Below, in pieces: positions 1 through 5,570 of a stretch of DNA of 6,139 nucleotides. The notes beneath the pieces were generated by a model that worked only from the letters and a program-made list of their open reading frames with translations, had not been told where the DNA came from and did not search any database. The number at the start of each line of letters is the position of its first letter. Positions within the stretch are counted from its first letter, which is position 1. Made by a program: the position numbers and the translations under genes. The stretch is from Silvimonas sp. (lineage in GTDB: Bacteria > Pseudomonadota > Gammaproteobacteria > Burkholderiales > Chitinibacteraceae), in assembly GCA_030151005.1 (NCBI GenBank), contig JASLES010000062.1, forward strand, positions 1 through 6,139, read 5' to 3'.

Positions 1-552
1 GCCACCCAGGAAGAAGCCGTCGATGTGCGCATTATCAGCGCCACGCACCAGAATCTGGCCCGCTGTGTGGAAAGCGGGCGCTTTCGCCAGGATTTGTATT
101 ACCGGCTCAATGTGATTGAACTGCACATGCCGCCGCTGCGCGAAATGGGCGCAGATGTAGAGTTGATTGCCCGGCATGTGCTGGCTCGTCTGGCCCAGCA
201 AAGCGGGCAGGCCGTGCCCACGCTGGAGTCTGAGTCGCTGGCGGCGTTACGCCACTACGCCTTCCCCGGCAACGTGCGCGAACTGGAAAACATGCTGGAG
301 CGGGCGCTGGCGCTGTGTGATGGCCAGACCATTACCGCTGATGACCTGCAGATCACACCGGCAGCCGAATCCATGCGTGAAGAGGGCTCCAGCAATGTCA
401 CCGACAATCTGCAGGATTATCTGGACCGGGTAGAGCGTGCGGCGATTCTTGAAGCGCTGGAAAAAACCGGCGGCAACCGTACCCAGGCGGCCAAAGTGCT
501 GGGCGTGACCTTTCGGTCATTTCGTTACCGGATGGAACGGCTGGGTTTGTGA
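1..552 (+). CDS. pilR: Sigma-54-dependent response regulator, PilR-type (3' part, 5' end outside window)
   Basis: Frame 1 is open from the first base to TGA at 550-552, giving the last 183 residues of an NtrC-family activator. Visible in order: the sensor I stretch VRIISATHQNL (about residues 9-19), GRFRQDLYYRLNV (26-38, the arginine-finger region of sigma-54 AAA+ domains), FPGNVRELEN (88-97, sensor II), then a linker and a C-terminal Fis-type helix-turn-helix (about 137-183). The end, NRTQAAKVLGVTFRSFRYR followed by MERLGL, resembles PilR more than NtrC or other family members. PilR is the cytoplasmic partner of the PilS kinase and activates pilin transcription with RNA polymerase-sigma-54. 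The receiver domain, Walker motifs and GAFTGA loop lie upstream and cannot be checked. The family call is very secure; the PilR assignment rests on the C-terminus alone and could be another NtrC-like regulator. Confidence 0.85.
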   Translation, partial: ATQEEAVDVRIISATHQNLARCVESGRFRQDLYYRLNVIELHMPPLREMGADVELIARHVLARLAQQSGQAVPTLESESLAALRHYAFPGNVRELENMLERALALCDGQTITADDLQITPAAESMREEGSSNVTDNLQDYLDRVERAAILEALEKTGGNRTQAAKVLGVTFRSFRYRMERLGL

Positions 553-592
553 GGCCAGCGCAGTTGTTCTGCAGATCAGCTCAGACATAACA

Positions 593-623
593 AAAAAGCC
601 CGGTGGTATAGACCGGGCTTTTT
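593..623. terminator. Bidirectional intrinsic terminator between convergent genes
   Basis: AAAAAGCCCGGT (593-604) is perfectly complementary to ACCGGGCTTTTT (612-623), with a 7-nt loop (605-611). The GC core has a T run on its 3' side on both strands. It lies 41 bp after the pilR-like stop and 28 bp beyond the stop of the minus-strand PhzF-like gene, so it can end both transcripts. Confidence 0.9.
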
Positions 624-650
624 CATGGCGTGCGGATGGACCGCTGCGTG

Positions 651-1472
651 TTAAATGCCGTCGACTTCCAGTTCGCCGCCGCCCAACTGCCACACGCGTC
701 CACCAATGGCCACACGGCGTTGAGCATCCACGTCCAGATACAGCACAGACAGAGGCGAAATGCGGCGGTGAATGGTGTGGCCTTGCTCGATGCGGAACGA
801 GAACGGCGGCGTGTTGCCATTGGCAATAAACCAGTGACCAATCGCGGCCGCCGCGCTACCAGCGCCAAAGTCTTCTTGCAGGTGGAATGGATCGGCGGTG
901 AACGCGCGCAGCGTCAGCACTTCACCATCGTTACTCCACAGGGCAATCTGCAACAGTTGGTGCGGATTGCCGAGCGCAGACATCAGCAAATCCAGCCGCG
1001 GCGCCACTTGCAACACATGCTGGCGCGCACGCAAAGGCACCACCAGTTGCGTGAAGTCACTGTCCACCCACAAAAGCGGGCCGGAGAGATCGGCCGGGTT
1101 CAGACCCAGTGCCGCGGCCAGCGCCAGATTATCAACCTGAGCGGCGCGAGCGTGCCCGGCCGGCGTCTGCACCCACCACAGATCATTTTTCTTGTAGCCG
1201 ATGGTTGGCGCGCCGATGGCGATCTGCGCGGCAATGCTGGACGCGCCTAAAGCCACTGCCGTGGAATAGGGCAGCGCCAGTTGCGGCGTGTAGGCCGTCC
1301 ATGACTGGCTGCGCGTTTCCAGAAAACCGGTTTCCGGCGCGCAAAATTGATAGGCGAGGCGTTGTGCCACGGCCGGATCGGGGCGTTTTGTGGTCTCACA
1401 AATGACCACAGGACAGCCGCCCATACGGCGCTCACCAAAGATGTTCAACAGGTGGAATGGAATTTTTACCAT
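651..1472 (-). CDS. PhzF-family (phenazine biosynthesis-like / isomerase-fold) protein, diverged
   Basis: A 273-residue protein, close to the usual length of PhzF-family enzymes, which have two alike diaminopimelate epimerase-type halves. The N-terminal pattern FHLLNIFGERRMGGCPVVI matches the family start (F-x-GNP-x-x-V). APETGF carries Glu47 at the place of the PhzF catalytic glutamate (Glu45 in Pseudomonas PhzF). The second half has EDFGAGSAAAA (200-210), equivalent to the family EDPxTGSA with its conserved Asp. The C-terminus VAIGGRVWQLGGGELEV is the usual closing strand pair. Odd points: the family GNP reads GCP, and the first-half motif around E-V-P-x-CGHATL reads A-L-P-Y-STAVAL (residues 66-75), so its Glu, Gly and His are all replaced. 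The substrate is unknown. PhzF itself isomerises a phenazine precursor, but nothing else for phenazine synthesis is seen here. ATG (1470-1472) is the first possible start because an in-frame TAA lies six bases upstream; no good Shine-Dalgarno is visible. Transcribed away from ppc and towards pilR. Confidence 0.82.
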   Translation of the reverse strand: MVKIPFHLLNIFGERRMGGCPVVICETTKRPDPAVAQRLAYQFCAPETGFLETRSQSWTAYTPQLALPYSTAVALGASSIAAQIAIGAPTIGYKKNDLWWVQTPAGHARAAQVDNLALAAALGLNPADLSGPLLWVDSDFTQLVVPLRARQHVLQVAPRLDLLMSALGNPHQLLQIALWSNDGEVLTLRAFTADPFHLQEDFGAGSAAAAIGHWFIANGNTPPFSFRIEQGHTIHRRISPLSVLYLDVDAQRRVAIGGRVWQLGGGELEVDGI

Positions 1473-1521
1473 TTTTTAATCACGATTCACCCCGTATTTG
1501 CGACGAGGAGCGAGTGTTATT

Positions 1522-1530
1522 TGTTACAAT
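1522..1530 (+). promoter_or_regulatory. Candidate extended -10 promoter of ppc
   Basis: TGTTACAAT is an extended -10 element (TG, one base, TACAAT at 1525-1530) about 50 bp before the ppc start codon. This would place transcription start near 1537 with a leader of about 45 nt. No good -35 is seen at normal spacing (TTGCGA at 1498 is 21 bp away), which fits an extended -10 type. It lies in the 109-bp divergent region (1473-1581) that must also hold the promoter of the minus-strand gene, which I could not place. Confidence 0.45.
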
Positions 1531-1581
1531 GCTGGGGTTTGTCCCAACTGTCCGATCAACGCCTTTCTGATAGCGAAACCC

Positions 1582-4341
1582 ATGTCTTCTGCTCTGGAAC
1601 TGATTGCCGAAAAAGACCAGCCTCTGGCGCGCGACCTCGAAATTCTTGCGGACGTGCTGGAAAGCACAATCCGTGAACAAACCAGCAACGCTGCCGCCGA
1701 CCAGATTGGCGCCATTCGGGACCTGGCAATCCGTTACGTGGAAGGCCATGACCCGGAAGCCAGCATTATCCTGGCGCGCACGCTTTCCACGCTTGACCTG
1801 GACAATGCCATGGCATTGGTGCGGGCGTTCAGCTATTTCTCGCACCTGTCCAATATAGCGGAGGACTTGCATCATAACCGCCGCCGTCGCATCCACAAAA
1901 TGCATGGATCGGAAGCGCAACGTGGCAGCATCGAAGCAGCCGTCACGGCGTTGATTGAACGCGGTATCAAACCGGCCGAAATTCTGGCGTTGTTGAGCGA
2001 CACCCTGATCGCCCCGGTACTGACCGCGCACCCGACGGAAGTGAAGCGCAAGACCATTCTGGAATGCCACGCCGCTATTTCCGAACTGTTGGTGGCGCGT
2101 GATCGCAATGCCATGACGCCGGAAGAAGAGCGCGCCAACCGCGAAGCGCTGGAACGCGTGGTCCTGACACTGTGGCAAACCCGTGAAATCCGTACCTTCA
2201 AACTCAAGGTACAGGATGAAGTGGAAAACGGTTCCACCTATTTCCGCAGCACCTTCCTGCATGAACTGCCACGTCTGTACGTGGATCTGGAAGATCGTCT
2301 GGCCGAACTGGCCGGCGCGGATGTCGAACTGCCCAATTTTGTTCACGTCGGCTCCTGGATTGGCGGCGATCGTGACGGCAATCCGTTTGTGACCGGTGAT
2401 GTGATGCGCTATGCCGTATCCCGCCAGTCCGGCATCGCCCTGGATTACTACTATCAGCAGTGCTGCAAGCTGGGCGCTGAACTCTCTATGTCTGTGCGCC
2501 TGGTTCAGGTTGACCAGTCTTTGCAACGGCTGGCAGAACAAGCCGCTGAAGACGAGCGCAAGACCGAAGAGCCGTATCGTCTTGCGGTTGGTCACATCAC
2601 GGCGCGTATTTTTGCGACCGCCGTGCGTATCGGTACATTCCATCATCAACTGCATGATGTCGCCCGCGCGCCGGAATACGAAAGCGCGGCAGAACTGGAG
2701 CGCGATCTGTTGATCGTGTCCGATTCGCTCAAGGCCCACGGCGCAGCCAAGCTGGCCAACGGGCGTCTGCGCCGTCTGCTGCGTGCGGTATCCGTGTTTG
2801 GTTTCCATCTGGCACCGGTGGATATGCGTCAGATCTCTACCACGCATGAGAAGGTGCTGACCGAGCTGTTCCAGAAGGTCGGACTGGAGGACTACAGCAA
2901 GCTTGATGAGGCTTCCCGCCGCATCGTGCTGCTGCGTGAACTGGCCAGCCCGCGTCCGCTGATCTGCCCGTATATCGAATACAGCGCAGACGTGCAAAAA
3001 GAAATCGATATCTATCACGCGGCTGCAGAAATCCAGGCGCGCTATGGCTCACAGGCGCTGCCGAACTACATCATTTCCAACTGCGCGTCGGTGTCCGACA
3101 TGCTGGAAGTGGCGGTGCTGATGAATGAAGTCGGCATCATTCAACTGGCGCCAACGCTCAAAGCCAAAATCAACATCATTCCGCTGTTTGAAACCACGGC
3201 GGACTTGCGCAACAGCGGCCAGATCATGGCGGACCTGTTTGCCCTGCCGCAATGGCGCGCCATTGTGGGCGGCCGCGATCAGGTGCAGGAAGTCATGCTG
3301 GGCTATTCGGACTCCAACAAGGACGGCGGCTATATGACGTCCAATTGGGAGCTCTACAAGGCCGAGCTGAACCTGGTGAAGGTGTTTGATGCTGCTGGCA
3401 TCAAGATGCGCCTGTTCCACGGCCGTGGCGGTACGGTAGGTCGCGGTGGTGGCCCGGCGTTTGACGCCATCGTGGCGCAGCCAGCCGGCTCCGTGAATGG
3501 TCAGATCCGGATTACCGAACAAGGTGAGGTCATTGCATCCAAGTTTGCTGACCGTGAAGTGGGTCGCCGCAATCTGGAAATCATGATCTCCGCTACGCTG
3601 GAAGCCAGCTTCCCGTCGGCCGAGCAGACCGGTGTGGATACGCCGGAACGCCACAAGCTGGCAGAGCGCCTGTCGTTGCGTGCGTATCAGTCCTACCGTG
3701 ACCTGGTCTACGCGACACCGGAGTTCATCACGTATTTCCGTGAAGCCACGCCGATCAACGAGATCCCGAGCCTGAACATTGGTTCGCGCCCCAGCGCCCG
3801 CAAGAACACCAACAGCATCGCCGATCTGCGTGCGATTCCCTGGGTGTTCTCCTGGTCGCAATGCCGTCTGATGCTGCCGGGCTGGTACGGTTTTGGTACT
3901 GCCATTGCCGAATACCTGGCGGAAACCGGCGACAAGGGCCTGGCTGTACTGCAAGAACTGTACAACGACTGGCCGTTCTTCCAGGTGACCGTGTCCAATA
4001 TGGAAATGGTGCTGGCCAAGTCCGACATTGCCATTGCATCGCGTTACTCGGAACTGGTGCGTGATCAGGATCTGGCCCGCCGGATCTTTGGTCGCATCCG
4101 TGACGAATGGCAACGCGCGGTGGATGCCGTGCTGGCCATTACCGGCCACAAGGAGCTGCTGGGTGACAACCCGATGCTGGCACGCAGTCTGGATAACCGT
4201 CTGCCGTATCTGGACCCGCTCAACCACTTGCAAGTTGAACTGCTCAAGCGCATGCGCGCCGGTGACGAAAGCGAAGAACTGCAACACGCTGTGCATCTGA
4301 CTATTAACGGGATTGCCGCAGGCTTGCGTAACAGTGGTTAA
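1582..4341 (+). CDS. ppc: Phosphoenolpyruvate carboxylase
   Basis: A complete 919-residue PEPC (EC 4.1.1.31), slightly longer than the 883 residues of the E. coli enzyme. It is a cytoplasmic homotetramer that carboxylates PEP with bicarbonate to oxaloacetate, replenishing the TCA cycle. Landmarks: VLTAHPTEVKRKTIL (146-160) with catalytic His150 (E. coli His138); GSWIGGDRDGNPFV (257-270); MLGYSDSNKDGGY (572-584) with Lys580 (E. coli Lys546); the glycine loop FHGRGGTVGRGGGP (612-625) with His613, Arg615 and Arg621 (E. coli 579, 581, 587); then AIPWVFSWSQCRLMLPGWYG; and the C-terminus GIAAGLRNSG. Residues of the E. coli aspartate-inhibition site also have counterparts: Arg621, Lys813 in MVLAKSD, Arg873 before DPLN and Asn917 near the end, so feedback inhibition by aspartate/malate is expected. 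ATG1582 is chosen over an upstream TTG (1498) because the extension overlaps the promoter and is not PEPC-like. The Shine-Dalgarno is weak. Transcribed alone, divergent from the PhzF-like gene. Confidence 0.98.
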   Translation: MSSALELIAEKDQPLARDLEILADVLESTIREQTSNAAADQIGAIRDLAIRYVEGHDPEASIILARTLSTLDLDNAMALVRAFSYFSHLSNIAEDLHHNRRRRIHKMHGSEAQRGSIEAAVTALIERGIKPAEILALLSDTLIAPVLTAHPTEVKRKTILECHAAISELLVARDRNAMTPEEERANREALERVVLTLWQTREIRTFKLKVQDEVENGSTYFRSTFLHELPRLYVDLEDRLAELAGADVELPNFVHVGSWIGGDRDGNPFVTGDVMRYAVSRQSGIALDYYYQQCCKLGAELSMSVRLVQVDQSLQRLAEQAAEDERKTEEPYRLAVGHITARIFATAVRIGTFHHQLHDVARAPEYESAAELERDLLIVSDSLKAHGAAKLANGRLRRLLRAVSVFGFHLAPVDMRQISTTHEKVLTELFQKVGLEDYSKLDEASRRIVLLRELASPRPLICPYIEYSADVQKEIDIYHAAAEIQARYGSQALPNYIISNCASVSDMLEVAVLMNEVGIIQLAPTLKAKINIIPLFETTADLRNSGQIMADLFALPQWRAIVGGRDQVQEVMLGYSDSNKDGGYMTSNWELYKAELNLVKVFDAAGIKMRLFHGRGGTVGRGGGPAFDAIVAQPAGSVNGQIRITEQGEVIASKFADREVGRRNLEIMISATLEASFPSAEQTGVDTPERHKLAERLSLRAYQSYRDLVYATPEFITYFREATPINEIPSLNIGSRPSARKNTNSIADLRAIPWVFSWSQCRLMLPGWYGFGTAIAEYLAETGDKGLAVLQELYNDWPFFQVTVSNMEMVLAKSDIAIASRYSELVRDQDLARRIFGRIRDEWQRAVDAVLAITGHKELLGDNPMLARSLDNRLPYLDPLNHLQVELLKRMRAGDESEELQHAVHLTINGIAAGLRNSG

Positions 4342-4355
4342 GCATTACTGAAGGC

Positions 4356-4394
4356 TTTGCCGGCCGCTGCTGCTACTAGAGCGTTCCCGGCAAA
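4356..4394 (+). repeat. Inverted repeat / hairpin after ppc
   Basis: TTTGCCGG (4356-4363) pairs perfectly with CCGGCAAA (4387-4394). Inside, CGCT (4365-4368) can pair with AGCG (4380-4383) across a small internal loop. It starts 15 bp after the ppc stop. No T run follows, so it is at best a weak terminator, an mRNA 3'-end stabiliser, or an element of the next gene's promoter region. Confidence 0.4.
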
Positions 4395-4400
4395 CCGTCA

Positions 4401-4406
4401 TATACT
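4401..4406 (+). promoter_or_regulatory. Candidate -10 box of the secreted-protein gene
   Basis: TATACT matches the -10 consensus TATAAT at five of six positions. Its end lies only 7 bp before the ATG at 4414, so transcription would start at or within a couple of bases of the start codon and give a leaderless or nearly leaderless mRNA. No convincing -35 sits 16-18 bp upstream. That region instead holds the right arm and loop of the 4356-4394 hairpin. Confidence 0.4.
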
Positions 4407-4413
4407 CGCCGCC

Positions 4414-4896
4414 ATGATCCGACGCTTTGAATTTCTCAAGGCTGCGGGCCTGGCGGCGATTTTTTTGGCCCGGTCTGCTGATGCCGCTGGCCTGCCCAAT
4501 CATTTTGGTGAGCAGGTAGAGTCCGCGCTGACGTGTGAATCTGAATGGTCCACCGAATGGTGGCGCGGGTATTTCCAGCATTACCTTGGCAAGCCGCTGC
4601 GAACGTGGGGCGAAGCGGAATGGTATGACGCCAAAAATGCCCAACTGGCGGGCAATACCGCCACGGAAGTCTTCGTCAATGTGCCTTCCAGTGGCGCATT
4701 GATGGTCGGGGCGTTGATCCCCACGCCGGTCGACAAAGTCAAAAAACAGCTGGAATCCACGCTCAATATCCAGTTTGTGCAACTGGCCGGGCCCTATCCG
4801 CGGTATCTCTCCAAATTTGGCAGCGTGCTGGTTGGGCTCTCTAACAACCAGACCAAGTGGTACTGCGCACGCTGGAGTCTGGGTAACCGCCCCTGA
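4414..4896 (+). CDS. Small secreted protein of unknown function
   Basis: A 160-residue protein I do not recognise. ATG4414 is preferred because it gives a clean signal peptide: MIRR, a hydrophobic stretch around residues 10-19, and an Ala-Asp-Ala site (22-24) with cleavage predicted before Ala25. An upstream in-frame TTG (4357) would place 19 unrelated residues before it. The mature part is about 136 residues with exactly two cysteines (Cys41 and Cys151), which could form one disulfide joining its ends, and a tryptophan-rich segment SEWSTEWWRGYF (43-54). No transmembrane helix follows the signal, and no lipobox cysteine is at the cleavage site, so it is likely a soluble periplasmic or exported protein. 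No Shine-Dalgarno is visible (ctcgccgcc precedes the ATG), matching the leaderless promoter arrangement. It lies 72 bp after ppc on the same strand, but its own -10 box suggests separate expression. Confidence 0.75.
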   Translation: MIRRFEFLKAAGLAAIFLARSADAAGLPNHFGEQVESALTCESEWSTEWWRGYFQHYLGKPLRTWGEAEWYDAKNAQLAGNTATEVFVNVPSSGALMVGALIPTPVDKVKKQLESTLNIQFVQLAGPYPRYLSKFGSVLVGLSNNQTKWYCARWSLGNRP

Positions 4897-4927
4897 TCTT
4901 TCCTGTTTTCTCCATTCTGATCTGCCC

Positions 4928-4943
4928 TGGCACGGTTGCGGCA
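4928..4943 (+). promoter_or_regulatory. Sigma-54-like -24/-12 site
   Basis: TGGCACGGTTGCGGCA matches the -24 block TGGCACG perfectly. It keeps the required GG-N10-GC spacing (GG 4929-4930, GC 4941-4942), but the -12 block reads CGGCA instead of TTGCA. Transcription would start near 4954, over 600 bp before the next gene, so either a long leader or a chance match is possible. Confidence 0.25.
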
Positions 4944-4984
4944 ATACCATTTGCATAACCGGTCTGTTCTTTCCGGTAATACCA
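4940..4984 (+). repeat. Direct repeat pair GGYAATACCA (operator-like)
   Basis: GGCAATACCA (4940-4949) and GGTAATACCA (4975-4984) differ at one base and lie exactly 35 bp apart. Similarity continues beyond the core (TTTG, CATA and CGGT recur in order with a few changes). The second copy contains the palindromic core GGTA-A-TACC, a layout used by some GntR/HutC-type repressors. Possibly two binding sites for one regulator; the regulator is unknown. Confidence 0.35.
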
Positions 4985-5093
4985 CTTTGTCATATTCGGT
5001 GCCGCCGCTCGTCGACACCCCGCTTGGTCACGTGTGCAGTTTCTCTTGGGCCACTTTGTTGACAACTTCTTAAAGCATCTTGTCGGCAGGATG

Positions 5094-5123
5094 ACAAAAG
5101 AGACCCGGGCCAACGGGCCCCGG
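5094..5123 (-). terminator. Possible minus-strand terminator-like hairpin
   Basis: GGGCC (5107-5111) pairs with GGCCC (5116-5120) around an AACG loop (5112-5115), and CC (5104-5105) can pair with GG (5122-5123) across a C-C mismatch. Read on the minus strand, the hairpin is followed by TCTCTTTTGTC. No minus-strand gene that would need it is visible, so it may serve an antisense transcript or be a chance structure. Confidence 0.3.
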
Positions 5124-5141
5124 AACAACAACCCGCACTGC

Positions 5142-5169
5142 TGTTCGTCGGCGACGAACGTCATTTTAT
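5142..5169 (+). terminator. Strong palindrome followed by a T-rich tract; possible terminator
   Basis: GTTCGTCG (5142-5149) and CGACGAAC (5151-5158) are perfect inverted arms around a single G; as RNA this is a 7-bp stem with a GGC loop. Three bases later comes CATTTTATT. It could end transcripts from the small secreted-protein gene about 245 bp upstream, and the same symmetry would suit a protein-binding operator. The interrupted T run makes termination uncertain. Confidence 0.4.
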
Positions 5170-5287
5170 TCCGCCGGACGGACGGTAGTTTTTCCTGTTT
5201 GGTGCATGATCAAGTGCTCATGTTGCGTTGCGAGATAGAAAAGTCGCCGTAAAAAAGCCACATTTTGTGCATATTCACACTCTCGTG

Positions 5288-5317
5288 TTGCGATGCAATA
5301 AACTGGTTTTTTACAAA
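5288..5317 (+). promoter_or_regulatory. Candidate promoter of the chitin-binding gene
   Basis: TTGCGA (5288-5293) and TACAAA (5312-5317) each match sigma-70 boxes at four of six positions with an 18-bp spacer. Transcription would start near 5324, leaving a leader of about 245 nt before ATG5571. The match is weak; the site is favoured because it lies inside an inverted repeat and directly upstream of the structured leader. Confidence 0.3.
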
Positions 5318-5334
5318 AACTGACAATTGCATCG
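5291..5334. repeat. 9-bp perfect inverted repeat flanking the candidate promoter
   Basis: CGATGCAAT (5291-5299) and ATTGCATCG (5326-5334) are exact reverse complements separated by 26 bp. The left arm overlaps the proposed -35 and the right arm the proposed start site. The left arm is also part of the near-palindrome TTGC-GAT-GCAA (5288-5298). Between the arms, TTTTT-AC-AAAAA (5308-5319 region) forms a second small symmetry. Two half-sites of an operator, or a hairpin if transcribed from further upstream. Confidence 0.45.
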
Positions 5335-5349
5335 ATCTGGTGCAAGGAA

Positions 5350-5554
5350 CAGACGGCTCAGGTGAAACCCGTATGTCGGTGGTCCTCTTGACGCCCCGGG
5401 AGGGTCTGGACGTAAATGGGCGCCGTGGAACCGAAGTCTGCAAAGGGTATCGGCCATCACCCGTTAACAAGCGCGGAACGCACCGCGCAAGCTGGATCCC
5501 AACGTGGGTGATGAGACCACTGGATGCGCATGAATAGCGCCAATACAAGAAGGA
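5350..5554 (+). promoter_or_regulatory. Structured 5' leader of the chitin-binding gene, class not recognised
   Basis: Helices found by eye: CATCACCC (5456-5463) with GGGTGATG (5506-5513), enclosing a perfect hairpin GCGCGG (5471-5476)/CCGCGC (5483-5488) with loop AACGCA; CGGTGGTC (5377-5384) with GACCACTG (5515-5522), eight pairs including one G-U, closing directly beside the previous helix; CGCCC (5392-5396) with GGGCG (5418-5422); CCGA (5431-5434) with TCGG (5450-5453); and GGT-GAA-ACC (5361-5369). Together they can form a multibranched fold ending about 27 nt before the ribosome-binding site. A competing pairing of TCCTCTTG (5383-5390) with CAAGAAGGA (5546-5554), one bulged A, would mask the purine-rich stretch next to the Shine-Dalgarno. 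I do not see the conserved core of c-di-GMP (GEMM), cobalamin, TPP, SAM or glycine riboswitches. A cis-regulatory RNA is inferred, not shown. Confidence 0.4.
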
Positions 5555-5555
5555 T

Positions 5556-5560
5556 GGAGA
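5556..5560 (+). promoter_or_regulatory. Ribosome-binding site of the chitin-binding gene
   Basis: GGAGA (5556-5560) lies 10 nt before ATG5571, and a second purine stretch, AAGGA (5550-5554), sits just upstream. The spacing supports ATG5571 over the in-frame ATG at 5577. Confidence 0.6.
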
Positions 5561-5570
5561 CCTGACTTTC

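Larger units (their letters stand above)
4897..5570. other. Long intergenic region without a credible gene
   Basis: About 675 bp between the small secreted protein and the chitin-binding gene. Open frames on both strands are short or start at weak codons, have low-complexity or unlikely composition, and resemble nothing I know. The first ~250 bp are lower in GC than the flanking genes. Besides the sites listed separately, it holds a small palindrome GTTGACAAC (5058-5066), a TTGTC/GACAA hairpin (5080-5084 with 5093-5097), a TTGCG motif at 5223-5233 (twice) and again at 5288, and a short CACA/TGTG hairpin (5259-5269). The second half is best read as promoter plus long leader of the downstream gene. 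Confidence 0.7.

Noticed and set aside
630..1250. 206-codon plus-strand open frame
   Set aside because: Shadow of the PhzF-like gene on the other strand, which has clear family motifs.
1498..1581. 28-codon N-terminal extension of ppc from TTG
   Set aside because: Overlaps the extended -10 element and is unlike PEPC N-termini.
1480..3018. 512-codon minus-strand open frame opposite ppc
   Set aside because: Lies entirely antisense to a fully conserved PEPC; composition (many Gln, His, Arg, Phe) is typical of a codon-bias shadow, with no recognisable motif.
3049..4296. 415-codon minus-strand open frame opposite ppc
   Set aside because: Same reason: antisense shadow of the ppc coding frame.
5059..5087. 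Perfect TTGACA (5059-5064) as a -35 box
   Set aside because: No -10-like hexamer at 16-18 bp downstream; it is part of the small palindrome GTTGACAAC.
5265..5537. 90-codon plus-strand frame in the leader (TTG start; internal ATG at 5373)
   Set aside because: Weak start, no ribosome-binding site, unlikely protein composition; the base-pairing in this stretch explains it better. A leader peptide is not excluded.
5335..5570. c-di-GMP (GEMM) or another known riboswitch
   Set aside because: I looked for the conserved GEMM segments and for cores of other common classes and did not find them; an Rfam scan would settle it.
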